Origin: Segatella copri
GTDB taxonomy: Bacteria > Bacteroidota > Bacteroidia > Bacteroidales > Bacteroidaceae
NCBI RefSeq assembly: GCF_019249795.2
Contig: NZ_CP156891.1
Coordinates: forward strand, 1,630,001-1,694,000
DNA length: 64,000 nt
Reading direction: 5' to 3'
In this document: one piece after another, positions 1 to 12,363 of the stretch
How positions within the stretch are numbered: position 1 is the first letter of the stretch
How the letters are laid out: each line of letters begins with the position of its first letter
The notes under the pieces: model-generated
Databases searched by the model: none
What the model saw: only the letters and a program-made list of their open reading frames with translations
Told to the model about the DNA's origin: nothing
Position numbers and translations under genes: made by a program

Positions 1-3755
<3,755 letters not shown>

Positions 3756-3763
3756 ACAAGAAA

Positions 3764-3859
3764 AATCGCCCTGTAAAGAGCAAAGCATAGCTTGAAAGAT
3801 GCTTTACTTCTTACAGGGCGATTATCATCTACTGAGCCCACTCCAACAGAAGGCTCAGT
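3764..3859. terminator. Bidirectional terminator hairpins between convergent genes
   Basis: A 13-bp perfect stem (AATCGCCCTGTAA at 3764-3776 with its complement at 3811-3823) encloses an inner 7-bp stem (AAAGCAT/ATGCTTT). A second hairpin (ACTGAGCC at 3831-3838 with GGCTCAGT at 3852-3859) follows. They lie between the 3' ends of the GH3 gene and the DUF4923 gene. Confidence 0.7.
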
Positions 3860-3880
3860 AATGGATTCTATCCTTCAGGA

Positions 3881-4756
3881 TTACTTAGTCATCTCGAAAC
3901 CTACACGCATACCATCGTAATTATTGGCGATAGTACCGAGAGCGCTGAGCGTAGAATTACCCTTGAGGGAACCGATGGTCTTGATGAGGTTGAGCAACTT
4001 CTTCTGGTCGAAGAGCAGGCTGATGCCATTGGCAGTCTTCGTAGCATAACCCGACATACTCAAGATTAATCCCTTCATCTGAATGGCGTGAGTCTTCTCA
4101 TCAAAAGTATAATTACCCTGCCATGACTTGCCATCAATCTTGGCAGCGAAAGTTCCATCAGTTTTGAAGGTGAAATAGGTGTTTGAACTACTGAAGCCAA
4201 ACTTGCTGTAATACTCACTCAACTTCTCCTCTACCTTGTTGGCAGCAATCTCACCGCCAGCCTGTGCCAGGAGATTCTCAGAGGTAAAGGCGCATCCCGG
4301 CTTGCTGTACTTCCAGGTATGGGCACAGAGATCCTGCTTACTGAAGGTACCTGAACCGATTACATTATTCAGAATGCCATTGATAATACTGCTACCTGCA
4401 GAACTGCTGCTGTTAGAGTTTCCGCCCAGTACAGCACCCAAGATACCTGCAACGGCTGAGCCTGCATTGCTGGTTGCACTGGTAGAAGCGACGGCATTGC
4501 TGGTTGTTGCAGCAGTTGTTGTTGCAGAAATTGTAGTTGCTGCTGTAGTGCTAGATGCTGCAGAAGTTGTTTTCTTTGTAGAAGTCTTCTTGGTCGTAGT
4601 CTTCTTAGAAGTCTTCTTTGTTGTCTTCTTAGCCGTTTTCTTAACCGGCATCATCTCAGACATTGAGGCATTGAGCGCTGCCTCGTTCATAGCGCTTGCG
4701 TTGCTGCCAGCTGTGCATGCGAGCACGAGGGCAGCCAAAAGAAATACCTTTTTCAT
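3881..4756 (-). CDS. Secreted DUF4923-family protein with Lys/Thr- and Ala/Ser/Thr-rich linker
   Basis: A 291-aa protein of unknown function. Residues 1-22 form a signal peptide (MKKVFLLAALVLACTAGSNA). Residues 39-64 are almost only Lys and Thr with a little Ser (KKTAKKTTKKTSKKTT), and 65-100 are almost only Ala, Ser and Thr. From about 133 to the end is a compact domain with an early DLCAHTWKY motif and alternating strands (TYFTFKTDGTFAAKIDG, GNYTFDEKTHAIQMKG) that fits DUF4923, a lipocalin-like fold found in Bacteroidota. The linker is low complexity and probably flexible or surface-binding through its positive charge; that is inference. It converges on the GH3 gene and has a long upstream intergenic region. 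No catalytic residues are apparent. Confidence 0.75.
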   Translation of the reverse strand: MKKVFLLAALVLACTAGSNASAMNEAALNASMSEMMPVKKTAKKTTKKTSKKTTTKKTSTKKTTSAASSTTAATTISATTTAATTSNAVASTSATSNAGSAVAGILGAVLGGNSNSSSSAGSSIINGILNNVIGSGTFSKQDLCAHTWKYSKPGCAFTSENLLAQAGGEIAANKVEEKLSEYYSKFGFSSSNTYFTFKTDGTFAAKIDGKSWQGNYTFDEKTHAIQMKGLILSMSGYATKTANGISLLFDQKKLLNLIKTIGSLKGNSTLSALGTIANNYDGMRVGFEMTK

Positions 4757-5084
4757 TGCTTTCTATATATTTATTTTATCACTCTTATTTATATATACCC
4801 AATACTTCCTATTGTTCTTTCGGGTGCAAAGTTCGCAAAAAAAATCGGGAATATGATAAGAAAAATCCCTATTTCGCGTATGAATCTCCCTAAAAACTCA
4901 TCATTTCTACTCTTTTTACGTTATTATAGACGATTGCGATGACAATTCGTTTAAAAGATAATGAAAAAAATCGTTCAGGAAATACCAATTATCATTCCAG
5001 GGGGGGGAACTGTTCAAACGATTGCACATTTTTTTGACATAAATCAAAAAATAACGAATAAAACACGTATTTTCATGCATTTTG
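4757..5084. other. AT-rich intergenic region with a G8 tract
   Basis: About 330 bp without a convincing gene. It holds the 5' leader of the DUF4923 gene (GAACTTTG on the minus strand near 4823-4830 is only a weak -7 box) and a run of eight G at 5000-5007 in otherwise AT-rich DNA, which is unusual here and prone to slippage. Confidence 0.5.
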
Positions 5085-5117
5085 TACCTAGAAATAGGTA
5101 GAAAACCCCTATCTTTG
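5085..5117 (+). promoter_or_regulatory. Promoter with palindromic operator-like site for a small ORF
   Basis: TATCTTTG at 5110-5117 is a perfect -7 box 27 bp upstream of the small ORF at 5145. A TTTG at 5081-5084 is a possible -33 box, spaced a little long at 25 bp. Between them sits TACCTA-GAAA-TAGGTA (5085-5100), a perfect 6-bp inverted repeat placed where a regulator would block RNA polymerase. Confidence 0.55.
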
Positions 5118-5144
5118 CAAGCGGTTAACAAATATCAATAGGTT

Positions 5145-5261
5145 ATGAATGATTTAATTAAGGTAAATTCAGAAAATCAGAATCAGGCTATCGATAGATG
5201 CCAACAGATTCTTCAGGATCGCCGCGAGGCTCTTGCCTCTAAGGCAAAGAGAAGAGGTTAA
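5145..5261 (+). CDS. 38-codon small ORF, charged, function unknown
   Basis: ATG at 5145 opens 38 codons ending with TAA at 5259-5261. The peptide begins MNDLIKVNSENQNQAIDRC and ends in a basic ALASKAKRRG tail; it is hydrophilic, helical in pattern (QAIDRCQQILQDRREAL) and has no signal or membrane segment. A perfect -7 box lies 27 bp upstream and a strong terminator lies downstream at 5403-5447, so it looks like a small independent transcript. It is not recognisable as a known family. It could be a leader peptide, a small cytosolic or ribosome-associated protein, or a coding-looking stretch within a small RNA. Confidence 0.5.
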   Translation: MNDLIKVNSENQNQAIDRCQQILQDRREALASKAKRRG

Positions 5262-5294
5262 TACTCTTCGGAAACATGACGTAAAGGAGGGAAG

Positions 5295-5363
5295 ATGATG
5301 CTCTTATACAATATAAAGACGCATCCTTTCTTTTTAAAGAGAGATTTTCGAAACGACTCTTAA
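5295..5363 (+). CDS. 22-codon ORF preceded by a Shine-Dalgarno-like AAAGGAGGGA
   Basis: ATG at 5295 opens 22 codons (starting MMLLYNIKTHPFFLKRD) and stops at 5361-5363. GTAAAGGAGGGAAG lies immediately upstream, a near-perfect Shine-Dalgarno sequence, which is rare in Bacteroidota, where anti-SD pairing is normally little used. It is downstream of the 38-codon ORF in the same presumed transcript. Weak candidate: the length allows chance occurrence. Confidence 0.2.
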   Translation: MMLLYNIKTHPFFLKRDFRNDS

Positions 5364-5402
5364 ATGATGAGTTTCAAAAATTTTGGGAAAAGAAAAAAAC
5401 GT

Positions 5403-5447
5403 AAAAATCCCGTTGTCAGCCATCTGGCTTGTACAACGGGATTTTTT
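5403..5447. terminator. Strong bidirectional terminator
   Basis: AAAAATCCCGTTGT (5403-5416) pairs with ACAACGGGATTTTT (5433-5446) around a short loop, with A- and T-tracts on both flanks. It serves the small transcript from 5145 and the convergent M16 gene. Confidence 0.8.
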
Positions 5448-5485
5448 CGTTTATTATTCAAGTTTATTATATCAAGTCCGAGATT

Positions 5486-8308
5486 TTACTTCTCGTTCTT
5501 CACTGCCTTCATGATGATCTCGAAGTGATTACCACTCTTCAAGATGACATTCTTCAGGAAGTCTGAAATCTCAGATGCCTTCAGATTCTTCACCATCTCC
5601 TTGTAATCGCTATGAGTATCAACACCCATACGCTCGTATGTGCTCAACGCACCAAGCCAATAAACATTGGTTTTTTCGCTAACAGCAGCCTGCTTCAGGA
5701 GAATCTCCTTCACCTTCAGAAGGTCTTCTGCATTTGGCTGGGCTACGGTCTCTTCCATACCCTTGAAGAAGTAAGGAATAGCGATATCTGACTTCTCTGG
5801 GTTCAACTGAGCCACGGCTGAAATAGAGATGGCAGCCTTGTTATCATAATCGCGAAGCAAACCATAGTTTGCACCTGCATGATAAGCAGCGCTGAGTTCC
5901 TCACGGATAGTACGCAAATACTTCATCTCCAAAAGGCGGGCTGAAACATCAGCAAGAACCATATACTGCAAGGTGAATGGAGCCTTGGTATACCAGATCT
6001 CTGTTGCCTGGTTCTGTGGATTCTCCATTGCCTTGGTAAAGACATTGCTTACCTTACCCTTAGCATAAGGAATCTGCTTGTTCTTCAGCTTGAAGCCATT
6101 GTTTGGCAGACTGGCAATATATTGCTCGATGAGTGGGAGGAGAGTCTTCTCATCATAGTTACCTACGAAATAGAAGGTGAAGTCCTTGGCATTGCCGTAG
6201 AACTGCTTACCAATCTCCAGGATACGGTCGTAGTTGATATCCTTTATATCGCTTGCCTCTGGCACACGGGCAAGTTTGCTACCCAAATAGAGGGTGCTCT
6301 GAACAGAATCCTGATATACGAGGCTTGGATTGTTGCTCTTGTTGGCAAGAACAGTAGCCATCATGCTCTTCATATTGTCGAAGCTCTTCTGGTCCTTGCT
6401 TACTGCGGTCATCTTGAGATAGATGAGCTGCATCAGGGTTTCGATGTCCTTAGGAGTAGAATTACCCTTCAAACCATGATTGAAAGGACTCAAGCTGAAC
6501 GAAACGCCAACCTGCTTACCTGCCAAAGCCTTATCAAGATCATTGCTTGAGAAATCGCCAAGACCACTAGCATCGAGCACATCTGCTGCAAATGCAGCAT
6601 TCAGGAAGTCTTCCTTGCCGAAAGTAGAATAGCCCACATTGGCTGAAGCTGCGAAAGCAATCTCATTGTCCTTGAAATCGGTCTTCTTCAATACCACCTT
6701 AGCGCCATTAGAAAGAGTCAACTCCTTGAAGCCCAACTTCTTGTTCTCAACAGTCTTCTTAATCTTACCAGCCTTAGGAGCCTGAGCGATGAGAGGTTCC
6801 TGCTTAACATTATCCACATAAGCCTCGAGCTTCTCAGCACGTACCTGCTTTACGATGGCAGAAAGTTCCTGCTCGGTAGGATAAACGGCACCAGCCTGCT
6901 CGCGCATCATAACCAATGATACAAGGTTAGTATCGCTCTGGCAAACCAACTGCTTGGCATAGCTGTTGATAACCTCAAGAGGCAAGTTTGGAACTACCAT
7001 CTTCCAAATCTGGCTCTCCTCTTCTACTGACGGAATAGGCTCGTTAGAAATGAAGTTATCCACATACTGGGTGGTAAACTGCTCGTTCTTCATCTTATCC
7101 TTGTTGGCAAGAGCCTTGTCAACCTGGCTCATGAATTCATCCTTGGCACGCTGATACTCTGTAGCTGTGAAACCGAACTCGTGCATACGCTGTGCCTCGC
7201 GGAGAACAGCAGCATAAGCCTCCTTAATCTTTCCTGGCTTAGCTACACCGGTAAGGGTGAAAGCATCCTTTGTGCTTGAAATCAGGTATGAACCATCACC
7301 GGCATTTGCCTGGAGATATGGACAGTCTGGCTCCAATGCCTTCTCTGCATAACGGGCAGCAATCATAGAAGAAATCACGTTATCCATGTATCCCTTCAGG
7401 AGATAGCTCATATTGCCCTTCAGAGAATCTGGCACAGCATTGTGCTTCATATAAATCTGGAAGAGATCAACCTGCTGCTCCTTATCCTTGTCGATAACAT
7501 AGATGGCTGAATCATTATCAGATACTTCTACCTTCTCTATCTTAGCGGCATTCTTAGGTACCTTGATACCTGAGAAGAGTTCCTTAATCTTAGCTTCGAT
7601 ATGATTTACATCTACATCACCCACGATGATAATAGCCTGATTGTCTGGGCGATACCATTTGCGGTAGTAAGCACGGAGAGTTTCTGGCTTACAGCCATCG
7701 ATAACGCTCATCAAACCGATAGGGAAACGGTAGCCATACTTTTCGCCCTGATAGAGCTTAGGAAGTGAACGCTCTATCATGCGCTGCTGACCTACAATGC
7801 GCATACGGTACTCATTGTGCACCACATCACGCTCGCTCTCGATAGCATCTTCAGTAAGACTGATACCATTACTCCAGTCCTTGAGGATAAGCATACAGGA
7901 GTCTACGGCTGTAGTACGGGTAGTAGGAACATCTGTGAAGTAATAAACAGTCTTCTCTACTGCTGTATAGGCGTTGAGATTACGGCCATACTGTACACCG
8001 ATGCTCTGCAGATAGTCCTGCAGAGAGTTGCCCTTGAAATGGTCGGTACCATTGAAGGCAAGGTGCTCCAAGAGGTGAGCCAAACCGCGCTGGTCATCAT
8101 TCTCATTGATAGAACCCACTTTCTGAGCGATGTAGAAACTGGCCACATTCTCAGGATAACTGTTGTGACGAATGTAGTAAGTCAATCCATTATCAAGACG
8201 ACCTATCTTCACATTCTTGTCTACCGGAATAGCTGGCATCTGCTGTGCCATCGCTGTACCTGCAGAAAGGAACAGCACAACTGCTGCAAAAATCTTTCTT
8301 AGTTTCAT
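5486..8308 (-). CDS. Secreted M16-family zinc metallopeptidase (pitrilysin/insulinase type)
   Basis: The 940-aa protein has a signal peptide (residues 1-21, cleaved after AMA-Q) and two M16 repeats. The N-terminal repeat carries the inverted zinc motif HLLEH at residues 78-82, with the distal glutamate in the ESERDVVHNEYRMR segment about 75 residues later, as expected for active M16 peptidases. The C-terminal repeat, from roughly residue 530 (KLGFKELTLSNGAKVVLKKT), lacks the motif and is the usual inactive partner. Bacterial members degrade peptides in the periplasm. The length is typical of the ~930-residue Bacteroidota forms. A TAATTTTG box lies about 140 bp upstream. It is a single-gene unit ending in the shared terminator at 5403-5447. 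Confidence 0.9.
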   Translation of the reverse strand: MKLRKIFAAVVLFLSAGTAMAQQMPAIPVDKNVKIGRLDNGLTYYIRHNSYPENVASFYIAQKVGSINENDDQRGLAHLLEHLAFNGTDHFKGNSLQDYLQSIGVQYGRNLNAYTAVEKTVYYFTDVPTTRTTAVDSCMLILKDWSNGISLTEDAIESERDVVHNEYRMRIVGQQRMIERSLPKLYQGEKYGYRFPIGLMSVIDGCKPETLRAYYRKWYRPDNQAIIIVGDVDVNHIEAKIKELFSGIKVPKNAAKIEKVEVSDNDSAIYVIDKDKEQQVDLFQIYMKHNAVPDSLKGNMSYLLKGYMDNVISSMIAARYAEKALEPDCPYLQANAGDGSYLISSTKDAFTLTGVAKPGKIKEAYAAVLREAQRMHEFGFTATEYQRAKDEFMSQVDKALANKDKMKNEQFTTQYVDNFISNEPIPSVEEESQIWKMVVPNLPLEVINSYAKQLVCQSDTNLVSLVMMREQAGAVYPTEQELSAIVKQVRAEKLEAYVDNVKQEPLIAQAPKAGKIKKTVENKKLGFKELTLSNGAKVVLKKTDFKDNEIAFAASANVGYSTFGKEDFLNAAFAADVLDASGLGDFSSNDLDKALAGKQVGVSFSLSPFNHGLKGNSTPKDIETLMQLIYLKMTAVSKDQKSFDNMKSMMATVLANKSNNPSLVYQDSVQSTLYLGSKLARVPEASDIKDINYDRILEIGKQFYGNAKDFTFYFVGNYDEKTLLPLIEQYIASLPNNGFKLKNKQIPYAKGKVSNVFTKAMENPQNQATEIWYTKAPFTLQYMVLADVSARLLEMKYLRTIREELSAAYHAGANYGLLRDYDNKAAISISAVAQLNPEKSDIAIPYFFKGMEETVAQPNAEDLLKVKEILLKQAAVSEKTNVYWLGALSTYERMGVDTHSDYKEMVKNLKASEISDFLKNVILKSGNHFEIIMKAVKNEK

Positions 8309-8446
8309 CTGATTTTAATTATTTATGTATTTATTGTTTTCTATATCATTCTTTCTTTATACCTTATTATATATATATATCATGCTACTTAACAAGTTCA
8401 CCTATATATAACGACAAAACCAGCAACATGGTTACTGTCTGCGATG

Positions 8447-8454
8447 CAAAATTA
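8447..8454 (-). promoter_or_regulatory. -7 box (TAATTTTG) for the M16 peptidase gene
   Basis: The minus strand reads TAATTTTG, a full TAnnTTTG match, giving a 5' leader of about 130 nt to the ATG at 8308. Confidence 0.45.
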
Positions 8455-8550
8455 AGAAAAATAAAAAAGATTTGCAAACATTTTAGAGAATATCTTCGCG
8501 ATGTATGCAAATCTTAACCTAAAACTAACATTGGAGGCAGAAAACCAATC

Positions 8551-9933
8551 CTAACCTACATGAAAACTCTTCATCCATGAACCTCTGAAGAGGCGGATAA
8601 GGAAGAGGATTCCCCTGAATGTGAGTTCGATAGCCATCGCTATCCATACTCCCTCCAAGCCATAGCTCTTGGAAAGAGCATAAGCCAGAGTGAGGCGCAC
8701 CAGCCACATGGTACCGAGATTGATCATCGCCGGTTTTCTGGTATCGCCCGCTCCTACACAAACACAATAGGTCACGATGCTAGCTGCAAAGAATGGTTCA
8801 GCAAAAGCCTCGATACGCAAACAGATGGTCCCCATCTCACGGATACTTTCTACCGGAGAAAGAACGCCAATCATCTCAGGAGCAAAGACATACATCACCA
8901 CTCCCATCACAGCCATTACAGCCATTCCAAGTCCTACTGTCATATAAGCAAAATTCTTGCACAAACCTACTCGCCCTGCTCCATGCGTCTGTCCCACCAG
9001 AGTAGTAGCCGCATCACCAATACCATAGCCCGGCATATAGCAAAGACTCTCTGCCGTAATAGCAAAAGAATGGGAAGCAATGGCTATATTGCCAAGAGGT
9101 GCCACAATCATGGTACTCACTATCTGCGCCCCGCTCATCAATATGTTCTGTATGGCTATCGGAATGCTGATTTTACAGGCATTATGAACATACGACCTGA
9201 CCCAACGGAAACGGACATGGTCCTGACGGAGATTCAGTATCTTATTCTTGAAACCTGCAAGATAAAGATTAGGCAGAGAGATGCAGACATAAGCCATCGC
9301 CGTTCCTAAGGCAGCCCCCACAACACCCAACTTCAGGATATAGATAAACAGGTAATTGAATATCACATCGCAGATGCAGATCAATACTGCCATCACACTA
9401 GGCGTATGCATATTGCCCGCAGATTTCAGCATCATTTCGGATATATGATAAAGGAAAACGAATGGAAGTACCAGACCATATATCAGAAAATAGCGAGAGG
9501 AATTGGTGGCAATATCGGCACCTCCACCCAGCCAATAAGGCAGATAAGCATGAATGCCGACACAGAGAAGAGAAACAAAAATGCTGAACGCCACACCGCA
9601 AATCAGCGCATGACGAAACACCTGACGGGCATTTGCAAAATCATTAGCTCCGATAAAATGAGCTACCTGTACAGAAAAGCCAGTAGCAGCTGCACTGAGC
9701 AAGCTACCTATAAGCCAGGTAGTTGACTCAATCAATCCGATACTGGCAGAAGCCTCTGCTCCCAGATGCCCCACCATAGAAGCATCAATGAAGAACATCA
9801 TCACCGTAGAAATCTGAGCCAGCATAGAAGGTATACTCAACCCTACAATAAGATTGAGTTTCTCGCGCCGATCCATCTCCCTACCCAGGCGAATCGACTC
9901 CATCAAATAATCTGTCTTCTTGCTATAAAGCAT
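8551..9933 (-). CDS. MATE-family multidrug/cation efflux transporter
   Basis: The 460-aa integral membrane protein has twelve hydrophobic segments arranged as two similar halves, with the early MATE signature LSIPSMLAQISTVMMFFIDASMVG-like helix 1 and repeated GIGDAATTLVGQ-type motifs in the second half. MATE proteins export cationic drugs or metabolites from the cytosol in exchange for Na+ or H+. It lies 93 bp downstream of the FKBP gene on the same strand. I found no strong terminator on either side, so read-through from FKBP is possible. The substrate cannot be inferred. Confidence 0.88.
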   Translation of the reverse strand: MLYSKKTDYLMESIRLGREMDRREKLNLIVGLSIPSMLAQISTVMMFFIDASMVGHLGAEASASIGLIESTTWLIGSLLSAAATGFSVQVAHFIGANDFANARQVFRHALICGVAFSIFVSLLCVGIHAYLPYWLGGGADIATNSSRYFLIYGLVLPFVFLYHISEMMLKSAGNMHTPSVMAVLICICDVIFNYLFIYILKLGVVGAALGTAMAYVCISLPNLYLAGFKNKILNLRQDHVRFRWVRSYVHNACKISIPIAIQNILMSGAQIVSTMIVAPLGNIAIASHSFAITAESLCYMPGYGIGDAATTLVGQTHGAGRVGLCKNFAYMTVGLGMAVMAVMGVVMYVFAPEMIGVLSPVESIREMGTICLRIEAFAEPFFAASIVTYCVCVGAGDTRKPAMINLGTMWLVRLTLAYALSKSYGLEGVWIAMAIELTFRGILFLIRLFRGSWMKSFHVG

Positions 9934-10026
9934 AAATTAATTTCTCGTATATCGCTCATACAAAAAAATATGTGCATATATCATTTCAAACATATGCACA
10001 TACTTTTCTCTAAATCTTTATTCTTA

Positions 10027-10677
10027 TTATTTAGTAATCCACTTCTTGCCAGAAGCTCTCTTATAACTCTTGAGCACCATCTCAAAACGGAGCATTGAAT
10101 AGCCTTGGATTGAAGAATTACCGCTCTCACCATAAGCCAGCTGGTATGGAATGAACACCTGCCAATGGTCGCCCGGATGCATCTTGAGCAATGCGGTGGT
10201 AAAGCCATCGATAAATCCACCGGCCACACTACGGATAGGATTAGCTGTAGCAGCATCAAAAGTACCCGTAAAACTCTGGTCGAAGACGTAACCTTCCTTA
10301 TAATTATCAGTAGGAATGAAACGGCCACGATAGCTCACCTGTACCGAATCGGTAAGGATAGGAGAAGTTGTACCCTCTCCCTTCTTCAGAACATGAACGA
10401 TGATATTATCGCAATCCTTATAAGGAAGGGTCACTAAATTACCATTCTGATCTTTGTTCGTCGGAGTCTGGTTTTCGAACGTCCAGTTCTTATAAACGTA
10501 CCAGCCGTTAGCTTCACCCATCTTTCTGGCATAAGCCAATGTATCGGCAAAAGCCTGCTCGTTACGCTCCTGCCAATTGGCATATTCCGAGACATTATCA
10601 TCATCTTCGCTACATGATGACAGTGTGATCACTGCCATCATGAGGAAGAAGAAATATTTCAAACTCTTAAGATTCAT
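10027..10677 (-). CDS. FKBP-type peptidyl-prolyl cis-trans isomerase lipoprotein
   Basis: A 216-aa lipoprotein with a lipobox (ITLSSC, Cys22) and an FKBP domain over about residues 90-205, marked by VQVSYRGRFIPT, FDQSF, VAGGFIDGFTTALLKMHPGDHWQVFIPYQLAYGESG and the terminal LRFEMVLKSY strand. It should assist folding of periplasmic or outer-membrane proteins by proline isomerisation. It starts 18 bp after the glycyl-tRNA synthetase gene ends, so the two are probably cotranscribed, an arrangement with no obvious functional link. Confidence 0.9.
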   Translation of the reverse strand: MNLKSLKYFFFLMMAVITLSSCSEDDDNVSEYANWQERNEQAFADTLAYARKMGEANGWYVYKNWTFENQTPTNKDQNGNLVTLPYKDCDNIIVHVLKKGEGTTSPILTDSVQVSYRGRFIPTDNYKEGYVFDQSFTGTFDAATANPIRSVAGGFIDGFTTALLKMHPGDHWQVFIPYQLAYGESGNSSIQGYSMLRFEMVLKSYKRASGKKWITK

Positions 10678-10695
10678 CTAGATATATTTGATTAA

Positions 10696-12258
10696 TTAGA
10701 AGTTCTTGATTTCCTTGCCAAGCTTCTTCAATACGCTAGTGATGCTTACGCGCTCCTCGATGATGCTGCGAAGATCAGAGATAGCTACGCGCTCCTGCTC
10801 CATGGTATCACGATAACGCAGAGTTACCTTATGGTCGTTTGGAGTCTCGTGGTCTACGGTGATACAGAATGGAGTACCGATAGCATCCTGACGGCGATAA
10901 CGCTTACCGATAGAATCCTTAGGATCGCCATAGTGAGTATTGAAGTGGAACTTCAGTTCGTCAACGATTTCGTGTGCCAACTCTGGCAAACCATACTTCT
11001 TATCCAATGGGAACACAGCACACTTAACAGGTGCCAAAGCCTCTGGCAAACGCAAAACAACACGTGTCTCGCCATTCTCCAGCTTCTCCTCGCAGTAAGA
11101 GTGGCACATTACGCTGAGGAACATACGGTCTACACCGATAGATGTCTCTACATCGTAAGGTACATAGCTCTCGTTCTTCTCTGGATCGAAGTACTTGATA
11201 GAACGGCCGCTGTACTTCTCGTGCTGAGAAAGGTCAAAATTGGTACGGCTGTGGATACCCTCTACCTCCTTGAAGCCGAATGGCATCTTAAACTCGATGT
11301 CGGTAGCAGCATTGGCATAGTGAGCCAGTTTCTCGTGATCGTGATAACGGTAGTTCTCATTACCCATACCGAGAGCCTCGTGCCAAGCCAGACGAACCTT
11401 CTTCCAATATTCAAACCACTTCATCTCAGTACCAGGCTGGCAGAAGAACTGCATCTCCATCTGCTCGAACTCACGCATACGGAATACGAACTGACGGGCT
11501 ACAACCTCGTTACGGAAAGCCTTACCAATCTGACAGATACCGAATGGCAACTTCATACGGCCGGTCTTCTGAACGCTCAGATAATCTACGAAGATACCCT
11601 GAGCTGTCTCAGGACGGAGATATACCTTGCTTGTAGCATCGCTGGCAGCACCCATCTGGGTAGAGAACATCAGGTTGAACTGACGGACATCAGTCCAGTT
11701 CTTGGTACCGCTGATAGGGCAGACGATACCCTCATCCTCGATAATCTGCTTCAGCATCTCCAGGTTAGGACCCTGCATAGCCTCAGTATAGCGGGCATGG
11801 AGATCATCAAACTTCTTCTGGTTCTCCAGAACGCGAGGATTAGTTGCACGGAACTGAGCCTCATCAAAGCTATCGCCGAAACGCTTCTTAGCCTTGGCAA
11901 TCTCCTTGGCAATCTTCTCCTCATACTTAGCCATGTGATCCTCGATGAGCACATCGGCACGATAACGCTTCTTTGAATCGCGGTTATCAATCAATGGATC
12001 ATTGAAAGCATCTACGTGTCCAGATGCCTTCCATACTGTAGGGTGCATGAAGATAGCTGCATCGAGACCAACAATGTTCTCGTGCAACAACACCATACTC
12101 TGCCACCAGTACTGTTTGATATTGTTTTTGAGCTCAACACCATTCTGACCATAGTCATAAACGGCAGCCAAGCCATCATAAATTTCACTACTTGGGAACA
12201 CGAAGCCATATTCCTTGCAATGGCTTACAATTTTCTTAAAAACATCTTCCTGTGCCAT
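10696..12258 (-). CDS. glyS: Glycyl-tRNA synthetase, class II homodimeric type
   Basis: This 520-aa enzyme charges tRNA-Gly with glycine in the cytosol. Class II motifs are visible: motif 2 region (FRNEVVARQFVFRMREFEQMEMQ-like, read in sections), RPETAQGIF, and motif 3 near the SIGVDRMFLSVM helix. It ends with an anticodon-binding domain (KCAVFPL onward, about residue 410). It belongs to the eukaryote/archaea-like alpha2 type found in Bacteroidota, not the alpha2beta2 type. A TATCTTTG box lies about 30 bp upstream; the FKBP gene follows after 18 bp. Confidence 0.95.
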   Translation of the reverse strand: MAQEDVFKKIVSHCKEYGFVFPSSEIYDGLAAVYDYGQNGVELKNNIKQYWWQSMVLLHENIVGLDAAIFMHPTVWKASGHVDAFNDPLIDNRDSKKRYRADVLIEDHMAKYEEKIAKEIAKAKKRFGDSFDEAQFRATNPRVLENQKKFDDLHARYTEAMQGPNLEMLKQIIEDEGIVCPISGTKNWTDVRQFNLMFSTQMGAASDATSKVYLRPETAQGIFVDYLSVQKTGRMKLPFGICQIGKAFRNEVVARQFVFRMREFEQMEMQFFCQPGTEMKWFEYWKKVRLAWHEALGMGNENYRYHDHEKLAHYANAATDIEFKMPFGFKEVEGIHSRTNFDLSQHEKYSGRSIKYFDPEKNESYVPYDVETSIGVDRMFLSVMCHSYCEEKLENGETRVVLRLPEALAPVKCAVFPLDKKYGLPELAHEIVDELKFHFNTHYGDPKDSIGKRYRRQDAIGTPFCITVDHETPNDHKVTLRYRDTMEQERVAISDLRSIIEERVSITSVLKKLGKEIKNF

Positions 12259-12288
12259 GATTAAATCTTATTTTTTTCAAATTTTCGG

Positions 12289-12296
12289 CAAAGATA
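12289..12296 (-). promoter_or_regulatory. -7 box (TATCTTTG) for glyS
   Basis: CAAAGATA on the plus strand is TATCTTTG on the minus strand, 31 bp before the glyS ATG. It is back to back with the promoter of the topoisomerase gene. Confidence 0.6.
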
Positions 12297-12320
12297 CTCT
12301 TTTTTCTCGAAAAATTGTTG

Positions 12321-12328
12321 TATTTTTG
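12321..12328 (+). promoter_or_regulatory. -7 box (TATTTTTG) for the topoisomerase gene
   Basis: TATTTTTG matches TAnnTTTG and lies 35 bp upstream of the ATG at 12364. Confidence 0.55.
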
Positions 12329-12363
12329 CCATAAATTAATAAAATAAGTATTAAAAGCTATAT

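Noticed and set aside
10831..11976. A 381-codon open frame antisense to glyS.
   Set aside because: It is a shadow of the highly codon-biased glyS gene on the opposite strand; the peptide has no domain pattern and glyS is certain.
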